Assembly (NCBI GenBank): GCA_030263805.2
Contig: CP136010.1
Span: 1,193,001-1,257,000 of the forward strand
Source of the DNA: Pseudomonas sp. FeN3W
GTDB lineage: Bacteria; Pseudomonadota; Gammaproteobacteria; Pseudomonadales; Pseudomonadaceae
Length of the DNA stretch: 64,000 nucleotides
Reading direction: 5' to 3'
The notes beneath the pieces were generated by a model. That model had not been told where the DNA came from and did no database searches. It saw nothing but the letters and a program-made list of their open reading frames with translations. The translations under genes were made by a program, and so were the position numbers. Below are positions 1 through 7,751 of the stretch, one piece after another (positions within the stretch are counted from its first letter, which is position 1; each line of letters opens with the position of its first letter).

Positions 1-309
1 GTCGGCACCCTGGCTGAAACCGGTGATGCGATCCTGCTCGTTGCCCAGTGCGGACATCAGGATGACGGGCACGCCGCGGCGACGGCGTAACTGCTGCAAG
101 ACGTCCAGGCCGCTGGCACCGGGCAGCATGATGTCCATCAGGATCAGATCGAAGTGCTCGGTCTGCACCCGGGAGAGCCCCTCCTCGCCGTCCGTACAGT
201 GACTGACCGAATACCCGATCGACTGCAGATGATCCACCAGGTGCCGGGCGAATATGGGGTCGTCTTCGACGGCCAGGAGACGCGTGGCAAGGGCGGTAGT
301 ATCGGGCAT
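1..309 (-). CDS. Response regulator, receiver domain (N-terminal 103 residues; cut by window edge)
   Basis: The minus strand reads from an ATG at 309 off the left edge. It shows a CheY-like receiver domain: acidic pair D16-D17 in VEDDP, phospho-acceptor D59 in LILMDIMLPG, and the conserved switch serine in VILMSA near residue 84. The spacing fits an OmpR-type regulator, but the output domain is outside the window, so the class is not proven. Its start faces the diguanylate cyclase at 509 across a 200-bp divergent intergenic region, so the two may be separately transcribed neighbours. A partner sensor kinase is not visible here. Confidence 0.9.
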   Translation of the reverse strand, partial: MPDTTALATRLLAVEDDPIFARHLVDHLQSIGYSVSHCTDGEEGLSRVQTEHFDLILMDIMLPGASGLDVLQQLRRRRGVPVILMSALGNEQDRITGFSQGAD

Positions 310-508
310 GAGCGGTAGGCGCAGGACGAATGAGATCGATTATTATCCACGAACTCATATCATCTGCCAGCCCTGTTTTTCCTCGGGGAACTGCTCCTGA
401 CGGTACGGCGCCTGTATCATGGCCTGCCTTTGGCTTCCGCTCGCAAGAAGTCTGCACGATAAAACTCCATTGGCCCGCGCCAAGCACGTATTTAGAGACT
501 GAAGCTGC

Positions 509-2059
509 ATGTCCCGGCTGGATCTACAGAAACTCACGCTGCTGCTGGCACTCGTCGCTGGCCTGCTGACCTTCGGTAACAGCTTCTTCGCCGGCTACAG
601 TTCGCAGCGTGACCAGTTGTTCGAGCAGACCCTGGAGGCAAACCGGGCCTATGCACGCAAACTTGCCGACACCACCGATCAATTCTTCCTTAATAGCCGT
701 CGCGAGCTCGCCTATGCCGCAGAAGAGCTGTCGACCCGCTTCGCCGACCCGATCGCACGGGACAACGAGACCGAACGGCTCAAGCTCAAAAGCGAGCAGT
801 TCAGCCGGGCGGTCATCGTCAGCGCCGCCGGGGAGATCGTTTCGGCGTCGCCGGAAAGCGCCGGCCTGGTTGGGGTCAAGGTCAACAGCGCAGGCGCGAC
901 GCGTGCGCTTAAAGAGCGCCAGCCGCTGACCACCGATCCCTACGTTGCCACCGATGGCATCTATCTGATCGCGGTGACCCATCCTATCTTCGCCCCCGAT
1001 GGCAGCTACCTCGGCTACATCAGCGCCTCGCTGTTCCTGCTCGAGCGCAACGCGCTGCACGGCCTGCTCGGCGTGCATTACTACCGCGACGGCTCCTACC
1101 TGTACGTGGTCGATACCCAGGGCCGATTGATCTTCCACGAAGATGGCAAGCGGGTCGGCCAGAACGTATCGGACAATGCGGTGGTCCGGGAAGTGCTATC
1201 GGGCCAGGAGGGCAGCCAGCGCGTCATCAATACACTTGGCGTCGACATGCTCGCCGGCTTCGCGCCGGTGCAGAGCACCGGCTGGGGCATCATCGCGCAG
1301 CGCCCGACCGCAGCCATCACGGTGAAGCTCCAACAACTGACACGTACCACGCTACTCAATGCGGTGCCGTTCACCCTCATCTCGCTCGCGGTGTTCTGGT
1401 GGCTGTCCAGACTTATCTCCAGACCCATTCGCGCCCTGGCCGACACCGCCGAACACTGGGGTGCGCCGGAAGCGGCCAGCCGTATTTCGACGGTCAATTC
1501 CTGGTATTTCGAGGTCTCGCGATTGAAGGTCGCGATGCTCGCCGGCGTCTCCCTGCTGCAGCAGAAGATGGGAGCGCTGGAAGCGGCGTCCATGACCGAC
1601 CCGCTGACCGGTCTGCGTAACCGCCGCGGCCTCGACTTGGCGCTCAAGCAGTTCGAGCTGCTCGACCAGCGCTACGCGGCGGTGACGCTGGATCTCGATC
1701 ACTTCAAACAGGTCAACGACCAACACGGCCATGACGTGGGCGACAAGGTGTTGCGCTTTCTCGCCGAGATCATGAAGGACTGCTCACGCCCCACCGACGT
1801 GCTGTGCCGCATGGGTGGCGAAGAGTTCCTCATGCTGCTGCCCGAGACCGACGCCGCCGGCGCCGGCATTGCGGCAGAGCGCCTGCTCGCTCGCCTGCGG
1901 CAATCTGCAAGTCCGACTGGCGCACCGGTGACGGCGTCCATCGGCATCGCCTGCAGCGACAATCATGCATCGCCCGAGGCGACCTTCAAGGCCGCGGACG
2001 AAGCGCTATACCAGGCCAAAAGAGCCGGCCGCGACCGCGTCGTTCTCGCCGCCATTTGA
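509..2059 (+). CDS. Membrane-anchored diguanylate cyclase with periplasmic sensor domain
   Basis: Makes cyclic di-GMP from two GTP at the inner face of the membrane. The 516-residue protein has a first membrane helix at about 9-29, a periplasmic Cache-like region to about 275, a second helix at about 280-302, a short HAMP-like linker and a GGDEF domain from about 362 (DPLTGLRNRR). The catalytic motif is intact as GGEEF at 436-440. An inhibitory RxxD site (RPTD) lies five residues before it, so product inhibition is expected. The ligand is unknown. Calling the outer domain Cache-like rests on topology and length, not on a residue match. Confidence 0.93.
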   Translation: MSRLDLQKLTLLLALVAGLLTFGNSFFAGYSSQRDQLFEQTLEANRAYARKLADTTDQFFLNSRRELAYAAEELSTRFADPIARDNETERLKLKSEQFSRAVIVSAAGEIVSASPESAGLVGVKVNSAGATRALKERQPLTTDPYVATDGIYLIAVTHPIFAPDGSYLGYISASLFLLERNALHGLLGVHYYRDGSYLYVVDTQGRLIFHEDGKRVGQNVSDNAVVREVLSGQEGSQRVINTLGVDMLAGFAPVQSTGWGIIAQRPTAAITVKLQQLTRTTLLNAVPFTLISLAVFWWLSRLISRPIRALADTAEHWGAPEAASRISTVNSWYFEVSRLKVAMLAGVSLLQQKMGALEAASMTDPLTGLRNRRGLDLALKQFELLDQRYAAVTLDLDHFKQVNDQHGHDVGDKVLRFLAEIMKDCSRPTDVLCRMGGEEFLMLLPETDAAGAGIAAERLLARLRQSASPTGAPVTASIGIACSDNHASPEATFKAADEALYQAKRAGRDRVVLAAI

Positions 2060-2111
2060 GCGCCCGGGCCGCTTGGCAACCGTAGTTCATCCGCGTTGCG
2101 CAGAGTGCTAG

Positions 2112-2316
2112 ATCGTCGAAGACATCGGCACAACGCGCCTTGAAGATGCGCTCGATTACGCCAGCGGCGTGGAGCACGGCAACAACTTCGGCGGTCAGAG
2201 CCTGACCGAGTTGCTCGTACGCGGCTTCAGCCCCCAGGAGCTCTACCGCAACGGCTTCGCGGTAAACCGCGGCTACTCCAACATGCCCGAAGCCAGCACG
2301 CGGGAAGCCTGGGGCA
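2112..2316 (+). pseudogene. Remnant of a TonB-dependent siderophore receptor (plug domain fragment)
   Basis: One frame just after the cyclase encodes about 68 residues matching the plug domain of FecA/FhuE-type outer-membrane receptors: LEDALDYASGV, then LLVRGFSPQELYRNGF, then NRGYSNMPEAST. A stop codon lies directly before it at 2109-2111. The expected continuation (an ERIEVLKGP-like stretch and the 22-strand barrel) is absent; unrelated sequence and a hairpin follow. The signal peptide and TonB box are missing too. This is a deletion scar, not a working gene. Similarity was judged by eye. Confidence 0.75.
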
Positions 2317-2381
2317 GCATCTGCGCCTACCCGGGCGCCCCCGCACCCTGCAGGCAGGCATCGCGACGCTGTAACGAAGAA

Positions 2382-2407
2382 GGGCGCAGCCACGTATGGC
2401 TGCGCCC
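2382..2407 (-). terminator. Rho-independent terminator for the chemoreceptor gene
   Basis: A perfect 11-bp stem (GGGCGCAGCCA / TGGCTGCGCCC) with a 4-nt loop, followed on the minus strand by a T-rich stretch. It lies 67 bp after the stop codon of the minus-strand chemoreceptor. Confidence 0.8.
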
Positions 2408-2473
2408 CTCACCGCCCCCAACCTCGGCCCAGCTGCGGCCGGGCTTACGGATTCAGCTCAGCAGACGCACGCG

Positions 2474-4435
2474 TCAAGCGACCTTGAAGCGACCAACGAG
2501 CTGCTGTTGCTGCTCGGCCAGGCGCGCAAGCTCCAGACTGGTCATCGCCGTCTGCTCCGCACCGGCGCTCACCTGAATCGCGACATCGTTGATCTCGACG
2601 ACGTTGCGATTGATGTCTTCGGCCACCGCGCTCTGCTCCTCCGCCGCCGTGGCAATCTGCAGGTTGCGATCACTGATAGCAGACACTCCCTCGGCAATCT
2701 CCGCCAGCAATTCCCCGGCCCGCCCGATGTTGCTCGAGCCGTTCTGAGCCTTGGAGAGCGTCTCCTGCATCGAGCGCGCGGCCCGGTCGGCCCCGCCCTG
2801 GAGATTGGCAATCATGTCCTGAATGCTGCCGGTGGATTCCTGTGTTTTCTGGGCAAGCGTGCGCACCTCGGACGCAACGACAGCGAAGCCGCGGCCATGC
2901 TCCCCTGCTCGCGCCGCCTCGATAGCCGCGTTCAGAGCGAGCAGATTGGTCTGGTCGGCAATGCCGCGGATTACATCCAGCACGGACGAGATCGAATCGC
3001 TCTCACGCTTGAGGTCCGCAATGATGCTTGCAGTCTGATCGGCCTGGCTCGACAACTGGCGAATGAGCTCGATGGTGTTCTCGACTTCGGCTCGGCCTTG
3101 CGCAGTATTGGCGTTGAGGTGCTGCGAGAGTTCGGCGGCATCGCTGGTGCTTCTCGCAACATCGCGCACGGTCGCGCTCATCTCGTTTATCGCGGTAACC
3201 ACCAGCTCGGTTCCCTGCCGCTGCCGATCGATGCTCTGGCTCGTTTGCACGGTCACCGCGGAGGACTCCTCCGCCGCCGTGGCCACCTGCGCGGTGGCGT
3301 TGCTGATCTCGCCCACGACCTGCTTGAGCTCGACAGCCATGAGATTGAGGTTACGCGAGATTTCGCCAAACTCGTCCCTGCCTTCGTAGTGCGCCGTTGC
3401 GGTCAGATCCCGAGCCGAAAGCGACAACAGCGCATGATTCACATCCTGCACGGCCCGTTTGATGTTGCGCATGATCAGGAAGGAAAGGCCTGTCACCACC
3501 AGCAGCGCAATGATCACCGCGGCGAGCGTCAGCCAAAGCGCGTTGCGTGCCTCATCGCGAGCCTGAGCGGCCAGTGTGCCCACATCCTGCGACAAGGCCT
3601 GCTCCAGCTCACCCATAAGGTCGATCCGGCTGGTCGCCGTATCGAACCAGTTCTCGCTATCGATACCCAGGCTCTGCCCGGTCGGCACCTCGAAAGCCAG
3701 ACGTTGCAGACGTGCGACTTCAAGGGCGCTCGGCTGCTGCAGCTTTTCGTCGAGCAAACGGACGAAGCGCTCCGAGGCCGCACGACGGAAGCCATCCATA
3801 TAGGCCGAGAATTCACCCAGGTTCCGGCTGAAGGAGGCAAGCAGCGCCGCGTCGAACCTGTCCTGACCGAACACCACGCCCAACAACGCGCGCTCGCGAC
3901 CGGCCCGCTCCTTCATCTCGACGAACTGATTGAGCCCGCCTAACGCTCGTGCAAGCGTGACGTCCTGCACGCTGCGCTCAACCTTGTGGGTAAAACCGAT
4001 CAACGCCTTGATGTAGCCAGTAAAGCGAGAACCGGAGTCGATGCTGTTGATTGCGAACGAGTCGATTTGCGAACGTGTTGCCTGAAGCTCATCGAGCGAA
4101 GCCAAGACGCTCCCGAGCTGCGAGCCGTCCTGTTTGGCAAGCGCTTGCATGGCGCTGAACGCTTCATCAGTCGCTTGCCGCATTCCCGGCAGGCGCCGCG
4201 CCATGGTCCGCCCCTGGCTCCCCAGATAGACGCCGCTCGCACCACGTTCACGCTGCAATGCGGTAATCAGCCGACTCACGTTCTGCGCAGCCACGCTGAC
4301 CTCGACGGTGCGCTCCATTTGCCTCAGGGTGGCGTAGCTGTCAGCGACATACAGACTTGCCAGCCACAGAAAACCGAGCATCGGACACGCCAGGATCAAG
4401 AGAAGCTTCGCACTCAAGGGAATGTTTCTAAGCAT
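2474..4435 (-). CDS. Methyl-accepting chemotaxis protein with NIT-type sensor domain
   Basis: Inner-membrane chemoreceptor that signals through CheW/CheA. The start at 4435 is preferred because GAGG lies about 5-6 nt before it and the protein then opens with a membrane helix (about 10-30); an upstream in-frame ATG at 4627 would add 64 residues of non-conserved sequence. The periplasmic region carries the NIT hallmark (LITALQRERGASGVYLG), known from nitrate/nitrite sensors. A second helix falls near 296-318, then HAMP, then the signalling hairpin with the conserved tip (DQTNLLALNAAIEAARAGE) near 490. Nitrate as ligand is inference from the domain family. Confidence 0.93.
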   Translation of the reverse strand: MLRNIPLSAKLLLILACPMLGFLWLASLYVADSYATLRQMERTVEVSVAAQNVSRLITALQRERGASGVYLGSQGRTMARRLPGMRQATDEAFSAMQALAKQDGSQLGSVLASLDELQATRSQIDSFAINSIDSGSRFTGYIKALIGFTHKVERSVQDVTLARALGGLNQFVEMKERAGRERALLGVVFGQDRFDAALLASFSRNLGEFSAYMDGFRRAASERFVRLLDEKLQQPSALEVARLQRLAFEVPTGQSLGIDSENWFDTATSRIDLMGELEQALSQDVGTLAAQARDEARNALWLTLAAVIIALLVVTGLSFLIMRNIKRAVQDVNHALLSLSARDLTATAHYEGRDEFGEISRNLNLMAVELKQVVGEISNATAQVATAAEESSAVTVQTSQSIDRQRQGTELVVTAINEMSATVRDVARSTSDAAELSQHLNANTAQGRAEVENTIELIRQLSSQADQTASIIADLKRESDSISSVLDVIRGIADQTNLLALNAAIEAARAGEHGRGFAVVASEVRTLAQKTQESTGSIQDMIANLQGGADRAARSMQETLSKAQNGSSNIGRAGELLAEIAEGVSAISDRNLQIATAAEEQSAVAEDINRNVVEINDVAIQVSAGAEQTAMTSLELARLAEQQQQLVGRFKVA

Positions 4436-4840
4436 GTGTACCTCAGTACTCCAGGTCATGGAGCTACGAGTGGCAGAAGGCAGGATGTGCGCGCACCGCT
4501 CGGCACGCGCGTGGAAGCGATTTATCGGTGATCGATTGCTGACGCGTCGCAGGAGAAACGGCCCCACAGCGCTTATCAGCGACTGTCTCGAACAGGCAGG
4601 TATTCTTTCTGGTGCACAGGCGTGCATCCCTGACCAAAGTCAATAAATTAACGTCAATCTAATGCCGGTTGTCGGGTACAACGGCGGCTGCCAACTAGCT
4701 GCCAACCTCGTTGGGGGCTGGCCAGCTTGGGAGAAGGGATTGGGAGCTCGAGGTTTATGCAACGAAACAAGCCTTCCTTGAGCTGGAAGCCTAGAGGTGA
4801 AGGAGGCAACGCAGCCTGAGGCTGGCAAGAAGGGAGATCG
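4436..4840. other. Intergenic stretch between chemoreceptor and tRNA-Thr scar
   Basis: About 400 bp with no open frame that looks coding. It holds the upstream region of the chemoreceptor gene and then the chromosomal DNA that once followed the tRNA-Thr gene. I see no confident promoter. Confidence 0.5.
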
Positions 4841-4929
4841 GCCCAAAAACAAAAGGGCTAGCCGAAGCTAACCCTTTGATTTCATTGGTGCGGAGACAGG
4901 AGTCGAACCTGCGACCTTCGCATTACGAA
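4841..4929 (-). repeat. Direct repeat copy 1: tRNA-Thr 3' half plus terminator (att scar)
   Basis: Matches 7488-7577 over its whole length except for one missing C after position 4890, inside the acceptor stem. The tRNA part is 4886-4929 on the minus strand; the terminator stem is about 4852-4877. Because of the missing base and the absent 5' half it cannot give a tRNA. Confidence 0.85.
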
Positions 4930-5278
4930 AGATCGGCACCTGTCATCGCAAAAGCTGGAAGTCAGTAAAAACGGGGCCTCCAGCTTGCCTTCGTCGTCGC
5001 CCTGCCCCGCTCTCTGTAGATTTCAGCCCGTTTTGGGACACCCAATCGCTGCACGCCTCAAGGGCATAAAGCACATCAAAAAACATCTTACAGAGTGCTT
5101 TTCAGAGTGCTACGCTATGCGCGCTTACCCCATTCGCACAAATGACCTTACGAAGACCTTAATCAAGATAGCTCGGCCCACAGTAGAGAACCCACATTCG
5201 CTCAACGAAGCGTGACGGTTCGGCCCACAGATAGAGCTCAGGCACCCTAGAAGCGCGGATAGCAGAGAACAGGTGGAT

Positions 5279-5557
5279 ATGGCGATGACTTACACGGTAC
5301 TGGCTGACGTTGCGGCGTCGGTGACAGAACTAAAAAAGGACCCAATGGGCACCATCCGCGAAGGTGGCGGCGAAACGGTCGTGATCCTCAATCGAAACGA
5401 GCCAGCCTTCTATGCCGTGCCACCCGCACGCTATGAAGCCATGCTGGAGCTGATTGACGATCTGCGGCTGGCTGAAATCGTACGCGCCCGCGCTGGTGAA
5501 CCTACTGTACGAGTAGATATCGATGCCCTCATCGCGCAAGCCGGCGGAGCCGACTAA
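5279..5557 (+). CDS. Type II antitoxin, Phd/YefM-RelB class
   Basis: A 92-residue protein whose N-terminal half fits the DNA-binding dimer fold of Phd/YefM antitoxins (VTELKKDPMGTI, then VVILNRNEPAFYAVP), and whose acidic C-terminal half would wrap the toxin. The start is uncertain: GTG 5273, ATG 5279 and ATG 5285 share one AGGTGG ribosome site. The toxin gene overlaps the last 35 nt, the usual arrangement for coupled translation. The complex normally represses its own promoter. It probably acts as an addiction or stabilisation module of element A. Confidence 0.9.
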   Translation: MAMTYTVLADVAASVTELKKDPMGTIREGGGETVVILNRNEPAFYAVPPARYEAMLELIDDLRLAEIVRARAGEPTVRVDIDALIAQAGGAD

Positions 5558-5837
5558 GTACGCGCTGGAGTTCAACACTCAAGCGCTCAAGGAATGGGGC
5601 AAGCTGGGCAATACGATCCAGCTGCAGTTCGCCAAGAAGCTGAAAGAACGCCTTACGAATCCCCGAGTGGAAGCCGACAAGCTTCGGGATATGCCCAACT
5701 GCTACAAGATCAAGCTCCGCTCCATCGGCTATCGTTTGGTTTATGAAGTAATCGACAGCCGACTCGTCGTCACGGTGATCGCTGTAGGTAAGCGAGAGCG
5801 AAGCAAGGTTTATGGCAGTGCTTCCAAGCGCATGTAA
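5523..5837 (+). CDS. Type II toxin, RelE/ParE superfamily
   Basis: A 104-residue basic protein typical of RelE-like toxins: an N-terminal helix pair (FNTQALKEWGKLG), then the core strands DMPNCYKIKLRSIGYRLVYE and VVTVIAVGKRERSKVY. RelE members cleave mRNA on the ribosome, while ParE members poison gyrase; the GYRLVYEV and VGKRERSKVY signatures favour the RelE side. It overlaps the antitoxin gene in a different frame. The frame is intact, so the module may still be active although the surrounding element has decayed. Confidence 0.92.
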   Translation: MPSSRKPAEPTKYALEFNTQALKEWGKLGNTIQLQFAKKLKERLTNPRVEADKLRDMPNCYKIKLRSIGYRLVYEVIDSRLVVTVIAVGKRERSKVYGSASKRM

Positions 5838-5908
5838 TGAACTTCTTCCCAAGTACACCCCATCAACCCTAGCGGGTTCATCGCTGACACCTACCCCTGA
5901 GGCTTCCC

Positions 5909-6664
5909 ATGCTAGAACTTCTCAAATTCCTATTTGAAAAGCTCGATTTTATAGCCATAGCGGAGTATGTCCGTAAGCGTGGAAATCGACGCAACGCCGC
6001 GCGACTGCATCTTATATTGATTCAATCTTACGAAATATTAGAGCTATACGAGGCTTTGCTAGATGAGCTAGAAGCCGCTCTCGAATCACATAAAAAGATC
6101 AGCAACCGTCATTGCTTCTATCTTAGCCCCTATTACTTATCTTCTTTGATCGCTCGACAATCATCAAACATCACAGTAATGGAAACCCTAACATACGATT
6201 TGTTAGACGAGCTTCGCTTAGTCGACAACAACTTTGCTGAAACTTATAGGAGCCTTATTCCAGGCAAGACAGGAATTCTATTTGAAGCTCAAAACCTACT
6301 GGCTACGGGGCGCCTTCCGCTAGCAGAGACAGATCCAGGCACATTTCCAGCCTCGCCTGATGGTACGTATCGAACTCTTTGGTTCTCCCCAGAACCAACC
6401 ACCGAGGACCGGCGCGAGATTGAAAAATTTCTATATGGCTGTAACGGTAGGGAAAAAACGATATTGGATGTCAGCATCCATGATGGCGATGCTTTCTTCG
6501 ATGCTTTAGAAGAATATTTGCTCAAAGAAAAACCAGCTGATCGCCTGCAAGAACTAAAGAAGATTACAGAAAGCTACCGCGAGGCACTTCTCAAAAGCTT
6601 TACAACGGAAGATTTATTGTCTGATATCTCCACCGTGCGCAAGCATTATGGTCGTCCGCGGTAG
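5909..6664 (+). CDS. Protein of unknown function, AT-rich gene in element A
   Basis: An intact 251-residue frame. I do not recognise a family. The sequence is rich in helix formers, with a leucine- and glutamate-rich N-terminal third (LYEALLDELEAALESH), a middle region with FPASPDGTYRTLWFSPEP, and a charged helical C-terminus. No signal peptide or membrane helix is evident. Codon use is clearly more AT-rich than in flanking chromosomal genes, so it was acquired from elsewhere. It follows the toxin gene by 71 bp in the same direction. Its place in the variable part of an integrated element suggests cargo, possibly defence, but nothing in the residues shows that. Confidence 0.7.
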   Translation: MLELLKFLFEKLDFIAIAEYVRKRGNRRNAARLHLILIQSYEILELYEALLDELEAALESHKKISNRHCFYLSPYYLSSLIARQSSNITVMETLTYDLLDELRLVDNNFAETYRSLIPGKTGILFEAQNLLATGRLPLAETDPGTFPASPDGTYRTLWFSPEPTTEDRREIEKFLYGCNGREKTILDVSIHDGDAFFDALEEYLLKEKPADRLQELKKITESYREALLKSFTTEDLLSDISTVRKHYGRPR

Positions 6665-6916
6665 TACCTCCTTAGAAGAAATAGTACGACTGTCGTAGCC
6701 GAACAAATCTATGTTCTGACAAACCATCGCCGGGCCGCTTCCGCTGTTATTTGCTGCCCGCGTTTTGTACTGCCAACTTTAGGTCCGCTTCGGCGTAGGT
6801 CGGGCTGATCTGACCCTTCGCGGGATCTACGCCCCCTTCCAGATCCACAGCTCGTATTCAGGAAACGCATCAAGCAATGCGTCCATGTCCTCGATGCGTA
6901 CCCTCACCTTCAGGTT

Positions 6917-7295
6917 GTGCGCAACAGCCCCCCCCAGCGCCGCCGGTCAAGGCCTGTCTTTTTAGCAACGACTGCTGGACTGAGATATTTCACCCTGGAC
7001 GAATGCCGGTTGGTGTTGAATAAATGCGCCGCGTCGACCAACAGCCACACCCTGCCCGTCGCCAAGCTCTGTCTGGCTACCGGTGCTCGATGGGATGAAG
7101 CGGAGTCGATCACCCGTAACCAGTTGCTGAACGAGCAAGTTCGCTTCGCCAGGACGAAGAATGGCCGCGTACGGACCATCCCCGTGCCGGACGATGCGGT
7201 ACTCACATCTGGCGCCGGATCACTTCGCGACTGTGCTGACGCTTTCGCCGCTTTCACTCTTGGCCCAGAATCACCGCTAAAGCGAGGCGAACAGC
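6917..7295 (+). pseudogene. Truncated tyrosine integrase (P2-type), fragment
   Basis: The frame encodes the middle of a phage P2-type integrase: YFTLDECRLVLNKC, then LPVAKLCLATGARWDEAESI, with the first catalytic arginine in TGARWDEAE, then RTKNGRVRTIPVP. Homology stops near nt 7205. The HxxR block and the catalytic tyrosine are missing, and the N-terminal arm-binding and core-binding domains are gone. The following small gene overlaps the remaining frame. It probably is what is left of the enzyme that inserted element A. Confidence 0.8.
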
Positions 7296-7508
7296 GTGTC
7301 CGACATTTTTTTGGAAGCAAAGCGCGCGTATTACGCACGGGTCCGTCGATCCAGCTACATAGCGAGCCTACGCCTCGTGGGATTCGACGTGACGCCCGCT
7401 GATGCAGACCGCGAGCTCCCGACCCGGCAAGCCGCGCTGGAAGCATTACAGAACGCAGGACAAGAAAGGGACACTTGTGGGACACCAGCCCAAAAACAAA
7501 AGGGCTAG
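7296..7508 (+). CDS. Small protein of unknown function next to the tRNA-Thr scar
   Basis: A 70-residue frame from GTG 7296, with GAGG about 8 nt upstream. The sequence begins SDIFLEAKRAYYARVRRSSY and continues with FDVTPADADRELPTRQAALEAL. It looks like a genuine small gene of the sort carried by integrated elements, but I cannot name a family. Its last codons run into the att repeat (from 7488), so the native C-terminus may have been replaced when the elements joined. Confidence 0.55.
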   Translation: MSDIFLEAKRAYYARVRRSSYIASLRLVGFDVTPADADRELPTRQAALEALQNAGQERDTCGTPAQKQKG

Positions 7509-7577
7509 CCGAAGCTAACCCTTTGATTTCATTGGTGCCGGAGACAGGAGTCGAACCTGCGACCTTCGCATTACGAA
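7488..7577 (-). repeat. Direct repeat copy 2: tRNA-Thr 3' half plus terminator (junction of elements A and B)
   Basis: Ninety bases matching 4841-4929. It contains the tRNA terminator (stem 7499-7509 with 7514-7524, one mismatch, CGAA loop as read on the plus strand) and the tRNA 3' half at 7533-7578 with the encoded CCA. Unlike copy 1 the acceptor stem is complete. Confidence 0.88.
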
Positions 7578-7578
7578 T
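7533..7578 (-). pseudogene. 3' half of host tRNA-Thr(CGT), cut at the anticodon loop
   Basis: On the minus strand the sequence runs from ATTCGTAAT (anticodon loop with CGT) through the T arm (GCAGG TTCGACT CCTGT) and acceptor strand to ACCA. Joined to the 5' half at 17265-17227 through the shared 9-nt ATTCGTAAT it gives a 76-nt tRNA-Thr(CGT), with one T-T mismatch in the acceptor stem. The two halves are now 9.6 kb apart, so this locus cannot make the tRNA. Confidence 0.85.
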
Positions 7579-7600
7579 CGGCGCGCGTCACTTTTGTGAA

Positions 7601-7613
7601 GATTTGGTTCGAA
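7601..7613 (+). repeat. Inverted terminal motif, left (possible integrase arm site)
   Basis: GATTTGGTTCGAA, 23 bp inside the left core. Its exact inverse complement is at 17157-17169, 58 bp inside the right core. Matching inverted motifs near both ends suggest arm-type integrase or excisionase binding sites. Confidence 0.5.
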
Positions 7614-7751
7614 GCAAAAATTAGAACGGAAAATCGCTTACAGCATTGAAAATGCTCGACTTAATAGGGTTTCGAGCTTGTTTTGCCTGGCCTGAACACA
7701 GGTTTCATGGGGCAAAAAAGCGTGTTTATGCTTTGTTCGGAGCACCTATTA

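Larger units (their letters stand above)
4841..7577. mobile_element. Element A: decayed integrative element at tRNA-Thr(CGT)
   Basis: A 2.65-kb unit bounded by two near-identical direct repeats (4841-4929 and 7488-7577), each made of the 3' half of a tRNA-Thr(CGT) gene plus its terminator. Inside are a toxin-antitoxin pair, an AT-rich gene of unknown function, a broken integrase and one small gene. The duplicated tRNA 3' end is the usual mark of tyrosine-recombinase integration into a tRNA gene. The integrase is truncated, so the unit should no longer excise by itself. About 340 bp at its left end (4930-5278) hold no convincing gene. Confidence 0.75.

Noticed and set aside
2396..3943. Long open frame on the plus strand opposite the chemoreceptor gene
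   Set aside because: It mirrors the codon bias of the real minus-strand gene, has no ribosome site and encodes no recognisable domain.
4985..5215. 76-residue plus-strand frame at the left end of element A
   Set aside because: No ribosome site and no coding-like composition; probably the control region of the toxin-antitoxin pair.
6828..6917. Minus-strand frame ending in PEYELWIWKGA, possibly the end of an old phage gene
   Set aside because: Only about 30 residues without a start; too short to support as a feature.
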